Shown: positions 21,530 through 26,036 of the stretch, one piece after another
How the letters are laid out: every line of letters begins with the position of its first letter
Numbering within the stretch: the stretch's first letter is position 1
IMG/VR virus record: IMGVR_UViG_3300032053_006351
Coordinates: 1 to 30,297 of that record
DNA: 30,297 nucleotides
Strand: one strand, 5' to 3'
Origin: a virus
Made by a program: the position numbers and the translations under genes
The notes under the pieces: model-generated
The model's input: the letters and a program-made list of their open reading frames with translations, nothing else
Databases searched by the model: none
What the model was told of the DNA's origin: nothing

Positions 21530-21874
21530 ATGAATGCAAATGATGTTAAGAAAGAGCTCTATAAGAGCAAGGTGAATGCTAAGTTAGCAGAGGTTGTTAA
21601 TGGAACAATGTATTATATAGTACAGTTGGAAGATGGCTTATACCGTTTCCCTATTGAAACAGTTGATCCAGTGAATAAAACATTATACAAGCTTGATGCA
21701 AAGACTCAAACCAGTCCGAGTATTGCTTTAACTTACACGAAAGTTGAAGAGCATTATTATACACTTTCTGCTGATTTAGGAACTACCACATTTTCAGCAG
21801 AGATGAAAGCTTCCGATTTGAACAGATGGATTTCAAAATCCATTGACAAAGGAGAATTTATAAAGATCTCTTAA
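21530..21874 (+). CDS. Hypothetical protein, 114 aa, inside tRNA array 2
   Basis: Start at ATG 21530; the frame to 21479 runs into the tRNA. MNANDVKKELYKSKVNAKLAEVVNGTMYYIVQLEDGLYRFPIETVD... is a soluble alpha/beta protein; the end MKASDLNRWISKSIDKGEFIKIS is helical. No family recognised. It is embedded between tRNA genes and so would be under attenuator 2. Confidence 0.75.
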   Translation: MNANDVKKELYKSKVNAKLAEVVNGTMYYIVQLEDGLYRFPIETVDPVNKTLYKLDAKTQTSPSIALTYTKVEEHYYTLSADLGTTTFSAEMKASDLNRWISKSIDKGEFIKIS

Positions 21875-21881
21875 TTTATAT

Positions 21882-21968
21882 GTGGATTGTAGCCGGTAAA
21901 GGCAGCCGACCAGCTTGTGGCGCTGGAATGATTTCAATCTAATGCGGGTTCGAATCCCGTCTTTCCAC
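21882..21968 (+). tRNA. tRNA-His (anticodon GTG), unusual D and variable regions
   Basis: The His hallmark G-1 opposite C73 is present (21882, 21968). Acceptor TGGATTG/CTTTCCA has two T-T mismatches. Anticodon arm CCAGC-TTGTGGC-GCTGG and T arm GCGGG-TTCGAAT-CCCGT are clear. The D arm has only GCC/GGC, followed by an extra AGCCGA, and the variable region is 17 bases long (GATT/AATC). Identity is supported by five His codons in the array leader. Confidence 0.8.
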
Positions 21969-21970
21969 CT

Positions 21971-22014
21971 GCGGATATTTTGTACCGCGTTTCTGATATA
22001 TAAAAGAAACGCGG
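21971..22014 (+). promoter_or_regulatory. Conserved hairpin element before homing endonuclease 1
   Basis: GCGG-ATATTTTGTA-CCGC followed by the 9-bp stem CCGCGTTTC (21985-21993)/GAAACGCGG (22006-22014) around TGATATATAAAA. The same layout with different stem bases stands before the second endonuclease gene (25160-25188). The loop TATATAAAA resembles a T4-style late promoter, and the hairpin ends seven bases before the ATG, so it could hide the start region in longer transcripts. Confidence 0.6.
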
Positions 22015-22021
22015 ATACAAA

Positions 22022-22666
22022 ATGCCAAGAAAACAAAAGAAGTATCACTATTTGTACAAGACTACAAATTTGATAAATAATAAATTTTATGTTGGAATGC
22101 ACTCTAGTAATGATTTAGAAGATGGATATTTGGGTAGTGGTAAGTATTTATGGAATTCAATCCGTAAACATGGTGCAGAAAATTTTACACGAGAAATTTT
22201 AGAGTTTTTTGAAAATAGAAAAGACCTAGTAGAACGAGAAAAAAATCTAATTAATGAAGATTTTATAAAAGATCCAATGTGCATGAATCTTAAACCTGGA
22301 GGAAGTGGGGGATGGTCAGTAGAGCAGCAGGTTATAAATCAGTATAATGGTAGGATAAAAATAAAAATACTAAAAGAAACAGATCCTGCATGGGTAGAAC
22401 GATTTTTTAAAAATATGTCAGATGGCCAGAAAAATGCGTATAAAAATGGGAGAATACCAACTCCAGTTGATTGGACTGGTAAAACACATTCAGACGAGTC
22501 AAAAAAAGAAATGAGTAGAATAGCTAAATTGAGAACAGGTGATAAAAATAGTTCATTTGGTACTTGCTGGATTCATAATATGGAAGAAAGTAAAAAAATT
22601 AAACAAAGTGAATTAGAACAATACTTAAGTAATAATTGGTTAAAAGGGAGAAAAATGAAATTTTAA
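22022..22666 (+). CDS. GIY-YIG homing endonuclease 1 (Seg-like)
   Basis: 214 aa. GIY-YIG nuclease domain in the first 90 residues: YHYLYKTTNLINNKFYVGMHSS (Y10, Y12, Y23, G25), GYLGSGKYL and EREKNLINEDF with the catalytic Glu near 73. A linker follows, then NUMOD3 DNA-binding repeats (GKTHSDESKKEMSRIAKL, about 151-168) and a terminal block GTCWIHN...YLSNNWLKGRK. Paralogue of the gene at 25195; the nuclease halves are close, the linkers differ. It is free-standing between tRNA-His and tRNA-Ile(TAT), ending two bases before the latter, so tRNA loci are the likely homing sites. Confidence 0.93.
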   Translation: MPRKQKKYHYLYKTTNLINNKFYVGMHSSNDLEDGYLGSGKYLWNSIRKHGAENFTREILEFFENRKDLVEREKNLINEDFIKDPMCMNLKPGGSGGWSVEQQVINQYNGRIKIKILKETDPAWVERFFKNMSDGQKNAYKNGRIPTPVDWTGKTHSDESKKEMSRIAKLRTGDKNSSFGTCWIHNMEESKKIKQSELEQYLSNNWLKGRKMKF

Positions 22667-22668
22667 AT

Positions 22669-22758
22669 GGGCAAGTACCGATGGAGTCTTATAAACTCTA
22701 TAACCGTAGCTGGTCGTTGCGATAACTTCAAACGTGAGTTCAAATCTCACCTTGCCTA
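22669..22758 (+). tRNA. Unusual tRNA-Ile (anticodon TAT), reduced D region
   Basis: Acceptor GGGCAAG/CTTGCCT, T8-A9, then only five bases (CCGAT) before the anticodon arm GGAGT-CTTATAA-ACTCT. A 34-base insert with the hairpin CGTAGC-TGGTC-GTTGCG precedes T arm GTGAG-TTCAAAT-CTCAC. Anticodon TAT reads AUA, matching the ATA codons of leader 2. The insert shares the pattern yGTArYTGG..GyTGyrA with the tRNAs at 24416 and 25834. Confidence 0.8.
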
Positions 22759-22760
22759 CT

Positions 22761-22790
22761 AAAACCCGATCATGAAAATGGTCGGGTTTT
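22761..22790 (+). terminator. Intrinsic terminator of tRNA array 2
   Basis: AAAACCCGATCAT (22761-22773)/ATGGTCGGGTTTT (22778-22790), 13 bp with one T-G pair, GAAA tetraloop, followed by T. It starts two bases after the tRNA-Ile discriminator. Confidence 0.93.
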
Positions 22791-22817
22791 TCATTTATCC
22801 TAATGGATATATAGTAC

Positions 22818-23345
22818 ATGAAACACATTAAAACATTTCAACAGTTAAACGAGGGACTAAACCAAGAAGCTGATTTAGATAAGGCTTTTAAATTACAAGT
22901 TAAGAATATCGAAGATATTTCTAAGGCTATTCTTGGATCAAAAGATTTAAAAGATATTCTAGCAACTGCTCAGAAAGAAAATCCACAAATCAAAGAACTA
23001 AAAAAGTATTTTGATTTGGCTACAAAGTCTGAAAAACTTGTAAAAAAGATAAGATCAAATGGATTATCTCCTAAAAGAAGAGAAGCAAAAAAACAGATTG
23101 AAGCTATTACTAAATTTGCAGATTCATTAAAAGAAGGTTTTAATATACTTAAAACATTTAAAAAGAAAGCTGCAAAAGGAATGGAGACTAAAGAGGGCTT
23201 ATTAGATGTTGTAGGGAATACATTAAAAAATATTGTGACAGGTAAATGGATATTAAATATTGTTAGCTTAGTTAAATCAAATCTCGTTGATACATATAAT
23301 GAATATGGAACAGTACAGGATATGTTTGACGTAAAAGACTATTAA
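22818..23345 (+). CDS. Putative internal head protein 1 (capsid-targeting N-terminus), 175 aa
   Basis: The N-terminus MKHIKTFQQLNEG matches those of two neighbouring genes (23580, 23879) and resembles the capsid-targeting peptides of T4 internal proteins (MKTYQEFIAEA), which are cut by the prohead protease after (L/I)-x-E; here L10-N-E12. The rest is Lys-rich and helical (DLDKAFKLQVKNIEDISKAI...) with a more hydrophobic end NTLKNIVTGKWILNIVSLV. Packaging into the head and injection with DNA is inference. It lies 27 bases after the array 2 terminator, behind GGATATATAGTAC, which resembles the GATATATA motif noted elsewhere. Confidence 0.7.
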   Translation: MKHIKTFQQLNEGLNQEADLDKAFKLQVKNIEDISKAILGSKDLKDILATAQKENPQIKELKKYFDLATKSEKLVKKIRSNGLSPKRREAKKQIEAITKFADSLKEGFNILKTFKKKAAKGMETKEGLLDVVGNTLKNIVTGKWILNIVSLVKSNLVDTYNEYGTVQDMFDVKDY

Positions 23346-23346
23346 T

Positions 23347-23583
23347 ATGAAGAACTTTTTTAAATGGATTACTCACACGAAATTAGGATGGTTATTAATA
23401 TCATTCTTATGGACTGCAGTCTTCATGATTATAGATGATAATATAGAATCCAATTGGGCATTCTGGGTGGCAACACCTGCAATAGCTTACATGTTTGGAT
23501 TAACGCTTGTTGGAATAGCATTCGCATTTGTTATAAATCCAATAAGAGATCACAAAGCAAATAAAAAAACAAAAATACAATGA
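23347..23583 (+). CDS. Small membrane protein, 78 aa
   Basis: Two transmembrane segments: LGWLLISFLWTAVFMIID (about 13-30) and FWVATPAIAYMFGLTLVGIA (about 39-58) extending to about 64, with basic ends. No enzyme motif. It lies between two capsid-targeted proteins in an apparent operon, and overlaps the next start by ATGA. Confidence 0.75.
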   Translation: MKNFFKWITHTKLGWLLISFLWTAVFMIIDDNIESNWAFWVATPAIAYMFGLTLVGIAFAFVINPIRDHKANKKTKIQ

Positions 23584-23876
23584 AGAATTTAAAGACATTC
23601 ACTCAATTAAATGAGTCGGTAAATGAAGGTGGAAAAATTGAAATCTGGGAAGACGTTCAATCTGTTGATGATGTAGTAAATATCTTACATGCATTAATCG
23701 ACGAAGGACATTTCGATAATCACGGTTTTCCTAAATCTAATTTAGAAGATGTTAACTCATTTTTAGCTGAACAAGGTCATGATGTTGAAGGTGGTTATTT
23801 TAAAACAGATGATGACATGAACAACTTCACAAATATTGTTAAATCTGCTATGCAAGAATTAACTGCTAAATTGTAA
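23580..23876 (+). CDS. Putative internal head protein 2, 98 aa
   Basis: N-terminus MKNLKTFTQLNES carries the shared capsid-targeting-like pattern with a prohead-protease-like site L10-N-E12. The mature part (VNEGGKIEIWEDVQSVDDVVNILHALIDEGHFDNHGFPKS..., in part) is acidic and helical with no known motif. The common prefix joined to unrelated bodies is what identifies the group. Confidence 0.7.
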   Translation: MKNLKTFTQLNESVNEGGKIEIWEDVQSVDDVVNILHALIDEGHFDNHGFPKSNLEDVNSFLAEQGHDVEGGYFKTDDDMNNFTNIVKSAMQELTAKL

Positions 23877-23878
23877 TC

Positions 23879-24193
23879 ATGAAAAACATTATTCCATTCC
23901 ATTCATTTTTGAATGAATCAAAAAATAATACGATAGATCTTTACGCTAAAAAGTTTAAAGCTGCTATGAAAACAACACCTAGTAAACAAAAAACTATGGA
24001 TTGGATTGATTCACAGAAAGAATTAAGCGATAAAGAAAAAGTAGAATTATGGGATACTGTAACACATTATACTTTTACAGATGACAATCCTAATCCATAT
24101 ATGCGAAAGCAATTTGTCGATATGGGAGATAGAGGAAGAGGTGTTCCTGGAAAGAAAGCAACTTTGCTTAAATTTCCTAAATGGTTAAAATAA
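23879..24193 (+). CDS. Putative internal head protein 3, 104 aa
   Basis: N-terminus MKNIIPFHSFLNES, third copy of the prefix (site L11-N-E13). The body is basic (LYAKKFKAAMKTTPSKQKT; GRGVPGKKATLLKFPKWLK at the end), consistent with a DNA-associated head protein. No known domain. Confidence 0.68.
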   Translation: MKNIIPFHSFLNESKNNTIDLYAKKFKAAMKTTPSKQKTMDWIDSQKELSDKEKVELWDTVTHYTFTDDNPNPYMRKQFVDMGDRGRGVPGKKATLLKFPKWLK

Positions 24194-24194
24194 A

Positions 24195-24226
24195 TTTTTT
24201 AGTTTAAATAACATTGCCTACATTTG
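24195..24226 (+). promoter_or_regulatory. Promoter P6 for tRNA array 3 leader
   Basis: TTTTTTAG (24195-24202), 16 nt, TACATTTG (24219-24226). GAAACAAAAG (24237-24246) and GGTATATAAG (24255-24264) follow, as in the other tRNA leaders. Confidence 0.8.
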
Positions 24227-24270
24227 TAATGTTAAAGAAACAAAAGATAAAAAAGGTATATAAGATACAA

Positions 24271-24348
24271 ATGAAGAATAACACAAATATTATTAGCAGA
24301 ATTATTAGACGTAGAAATACATCTAACGACCTGGATAGTATCGTGTAA
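24271..24348 (+). CDS. Leader peptide of tRNA array 3 attenuator, 25 aa
   Basis: Residues 7-15 read IISRIIRRR: 8 of 9 are Ile or Arg. The array behind holds two Ile(GAT) and four Arg tRNAs and nothing else. Codons are ATT for Ile and AGA, AGA, CGT, AGA for Arg. Asn19-Leu21 codons are part of the antiterminator strand. This is the cleanest of the three matches. Confidence 0.9.
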   Translation: MKNNTNIISRIIRRRNTSNDLDSIV

Positions 24349-24404
24349 CTTCAATAAGAATTAATACGAATTTAAAACCCAGGACGTTGTTCTGGGTTTT
24401 TTTG
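24305..24404 (+). terminator. Attenuator 3: hairpin 1:2, antiterminator strand and terminator
   Basis: Hairpin 1:2: TTAGA (24305-24309)/TCTAA (24322-24326). Antiterminator strand AACGACCTGG (24325-24334) pairs with CCAGGACGTT (24379-24388) at 9 of 10 positions. Terminator AAAACCCAGGAC (24374-24385)/GTTCTGGGTTTT (24389-24400), 12 bp with one wobble and a T-rich tail; tRNA-Ile starts at 24416. The Arg codons lie in hairpin 1:2, so a ribosome stalled there melts it and frees the antiterminator strand. Confidence 0.87.
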
Positions 24405-24415
24405 TTTTTATACCT

Positions 24416-24496
24416 CGGCACATACTCAGCCGATCCTGATAAGATCGAGAACTGTAATTGGTGTTGCAAATATGGGTTCAAATCCCATTGTGCCGA
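24416..24496 (+). tRNA. Unusual tRNA-Ile (anticodon GAT), reduced D region
   Basis: Acceptor CGGCACA/TGTGCCG, T8-A9, six bases CTCAGC in place of a D arm, anticodon arm CGATC-CTGATAA-GATCG, then a 24-base insert with TGTAAT-TGGT-GTTGCA, T arm ATGGG-TTCAAAT-CCCAT. The next gene is a canonical tRNA with the same anticodon loop. Confidence 0.8.
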
Positions 24497-24501
24497 CATA
24501 C

Positions 24502-24575
24502 TGGAATGTAGCTCAGTTGGTTAGAGCATATCTCTGATAAGGATAAGGTCGGCGGTTCGAATCCGCCCATTCCGA
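24502..24575 (+). tRNA. tRNA-Ile (anticodon GAT), canonical
   Basis: Acceptor TGGAATG/CATTCCG, D arm GCTCAGTTGGTTAGAGC, anticodon arm TATCT-CTGATAA-GGATA, T arm GGCGG-TTCGAAT-CCGCC. Loop identical to that of the unusual tRNA-Ile upstream. Confidence 0.95.
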
Positions 24576-24621
24576 CCGCGGTCATTTTGTACCTGAAATG
24601 GTTGGGTAAAAGGAAGAACTT
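24576..24621 (+). other. Spacer element without endonuclease gene
   Basis: After tRNA-Ile comes GCGGTCATTTTGTACCTGAAA, nearly the same start as the elements that precede both endonuclease genes (GG, A/T-rich ATTTTGTA, CC), but the GATATATAAAA hairpin and the gene are absent. It may be an empty or decayed insertion site. Confidence 0.45.
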
Positions 24622-24695
24622 GCTTGCATAGCTCAACTGGATAGAGCACCTCACTACGGATGAGGAGGTTTAGAGTTCGAATCTCTATGCGAGTA
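24622..24695 (+). tRNA. tRNA-Arg (anticodon ACG)
   Basis: Acceptor GCTTGCA/TGCGAGT, D arm GCTCAACTGGATAGAGC, anticodon arm CCTCA-CTACGGA-TGAGG, T arm TAGAG-TTCGAAT-CTCTA. Reads CGU (and CGC/CGA if A34 is deaminated by host TadA). Confidence 0.95.
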
Positions 24696-24700
24696 CAAAT

Positions 24701-24782
24701 GGTCGGGTGCCAGATTGGATATTGGAACAGTTTCCTAAACTGTGAGTAACATCAACTGCAGGTTCGAATCCTGTCTCGATCA
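24701..24782 (+). tRNA. tRNA-Arg (anticodon CCT), long variable region
   Basis: Acceptor GGTCGGG/CTCGATC, D arm CCAG-ATTGGATA-TTGG, anticodon arm ACAGT-TTCCTAA-ACTGT, 14-base variable region GAGTAACATCAACT, T arm GCAGG-TTCGAAT-CCTGT. The D arm is normal, but the variable region is longer than in ordinary tRNA-Arg. Confidence 0.88.
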
Positions 24783-24792
24783 CAAAAAATAA

Positions 24793-25068
24793 ATGGAAAT
24801 GGAAAAATTAGTATACAGTCATTTTTGGGGTGACGAAGGATGTTCAGGAACTTCATATATTGCTTTTGAATATGAGAGCAAAGAGAAGTTTGTATTTGAC
24901 ATATTAGAGAAGTATAAAGATCAAATATGGGAACATGAATGGACTAAGGTATTGGTCTTTTTTGAGAATGATGTATATCTCGATAAGTATGAGATCGAAG
25001 GAATAGAACACAACGTGCAAACACTTGATCAATGGTTTGAAAGAGAGAAGATATTTGTGATATTGTAA
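24793..25068 (+). CDS. Hypothetical protein, 91 aa, inside tRNA array 3
   Basis: MEMEKLVYSHFWGDEGCSGTSYIAFEYESKEKFVFDILEKYKDQI... is an acidic, aromatic-rich soluble protein. GDEGCSGTSYIAFEYES followed by a helix could be a small beta-alpha unit. No family recognised. It stands between tRNA-Arg(CCT) and tRNA-Arg(TCG), which starts two bases after its stop codon, so it would be co-regulated by attenuator 3 like the 114-aa gene of array 2. Confidence 0.7.
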   Translation: MEMEKLVYSHFWGDEGCSGTSYIAFEYESKEKFVFDILEKYKDQIWEHEWTKVLVFFENDVYLDKYEIEGIEHNVQTLDQWFEREKIFVIL

Positions 25069-25069
25069 T

Positions 25070-25142
25070 GCCTACATAGCTCAGGGGACAGAGCATCGGT
25101 CTTCGGAACCGAGTGGCGGGAGTTCGAATCTCTCTGTGGGTT
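25070..25142 (+). tRNA. tRNA-Arg (anticodon TCG)
   Basis: Acceptor GCCTACA/TGTGGGT, D arm GCTCAGGGGACAGAGC, anticodon arm TCGGT-CTTCGGA-ACCGA, T arm GGGAG-TTCGAAT-CTCTC. Reads CGA and CGG. Confidence 0.93.
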
Positions 25143-25146
25143 CACC

Positions 25147-25188
25147 GGCTATTTTGTACCTGAATTTAGATATATAAAATAAATTCAG
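25147..25188 (+). promoter_or_regulatory. Conserved hairpin element before homing endonuclease 2
   Basis: GGCTATTTTGTACC followed by CTGAATTTA (25160-25168)/TAAATTCAG (25180-25188) around GATATATAAAA. Compared with 21985-22014 the loop is kept and the 9-bp stem bases are changed on both sides. The ATG is six bases after the stem. Confidence 0.6.
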
Positions 25189-25194
25189 TGCAAG

Positions 25195-25833
25195 ATGCCA
25201 AGACGACAAAAGCAATATCACTTCATCTATAAAACGACGAATGTGATAAATGAAAAATTTTATGTTGGGATGCACTCAACAGATGATTTGAATGACGGAT
25301 ATTTAGGATCTGGCAAAAGATTAAAATATTCCATTAATAAGTATGGAAAGGAAAATTTCATATTTGAAATTTTAGAGTTCTTTGAAGATAGAAAAACGTT
25401 AATTGAGCGAGAGGAAAATCTCATTAACGAGGATTTTATTAAAAATCCATTGTGCATGAACTTAATGAAAGGAGGGACAGGAGGATTACTTTCAGAAGCC
25501 CATCACTTAAAAATGAGAGAAGGCGCTTCTAAATTTGCAAAAAAACAATGGGAAGATGATGAATTTCGTGTATTTAAAAATAGTTTAACGTCAGTTCAAT
25601 TTAGAAATTATAATTTGAATATTAAAACAAAATTCGATAATTTTAAAGGAAAGACACATAGTAAAGAATCAAAAATAAAAATGAGTAAAAAAGCTCAGCA
25701 GAGAATTGGTGATAAAAATTCTCAGTTTGGAACATGCTGGATTTATAAGAATAAAGAAAATAAAAAAATCCAAAAAGAAAAATTGAATGATTGGATTAAA
25801 TTGGGATGGATTAAAGGTAGAAAAATAAAATAA
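25195..25833 (+). CDS. GIY-YIG homing endonuclease 2 (Seg-like)
   Basis: 212 aa, paralogue of the gene at 22022: YHFIYKTTNVINEKFYVGMHST, GYLGSGKRLKYSINKYG, EREENLINEDF with the catalytic Glu, then a different linker (EAHHLKMREGASKFAKKQWEDDE), NUMOD3 GKTHSKESKIKMSKKAQQR and GTCWIYKNKENKKI...LGWIKGRK at the end. It lies free-standing between tRNA-Arg(TCG) and tRNA-Arg(TCT), with its stop directly before the latter. Lack of tRNA disruption fits an intergenic homing enzyme of the T4 Seg kind rather than an intron enzyme. Confidence 0.93.
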   Translation: MPRRQKQYHFIYKTTNVINEKFYVGMHSTDDLNDGYLGSGKRLKYSINKYGKENFIFEILEFFEDRKTLIEREENLINEDFIKNPLCMNLMKGGTGGLLSEAHHLKMREGASKFAKKQWEDDEFRVFKNSLTSVQFRNYNLNIKTKFDNFKGKTHSKESKIKMSKKAQQRIGDKNSQFGTCWIYKNKENKKIQKEKLNDWIKLGWIKGRKIK

Positions 25834-25913
25834 GCAGGTGTAGTCGAGGAAGTTTTCTAAACTTTTAAACGTAATTGGAGCTGTAAATGGGGGTTCGAAT
25901 CCCTCCACCTGTA
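25834..25913 (+). tRNA. Unusual tRNA-Arg (anticodon TCT), reduced D region
   Basis: Acceptor GCAGGTG/CACCTGT, T8-A9, six bases GTCGAG, anticodon arm GAAGT-TTTCTAA-ACTTT, 23-base insert containing CGTAATTGGAGCTGTAAAT, T arm GGGGG-TTCGAAT-CCCTC. The insert aligns with that of tRNA-Ile at 24416 (TGTAATTGGTGTTGCAAAT). A canonical tRNA-Arg(TCT) exists at 30048. Confidence 0.8.
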
Positions 25914-25917
25914 CAGC

Positions 25918-25952
25918 AAAAACCATAATAGAATTACGCTATTATGGTTTTT
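25918..25952 (+). terminator. Intrinsic terminator of tRNA array 3
   Basis: 14-bp perfect stem AAAAACCATAATAG (25918-25931)/CTATTATGGTTTTT (25939-25952), 7-base loop. The 84 bases after it contain no gene and no promoter of the P1-P6 kind that I can see, although a promoter for the CobS-like gene is expected there. Confidence 0.92.
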
Positions 25953-26036
25953 AAATTAATGGGTTATCATTAGAAACATTTTTACTAAATTAGCTTCTAT
26001 AACAAACGCTGATAACTATTAAACTAAAAAATAAAA

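Noticed and set aside
21869-22669. Endonuclease gene as part of a group I intron splitting a tRNA
   Set aside because: tRNA-His and tRNA-Ile(TAT) on either side each have their own acceptor and T arms; no group I core was recognised, so the gene is free-standing.
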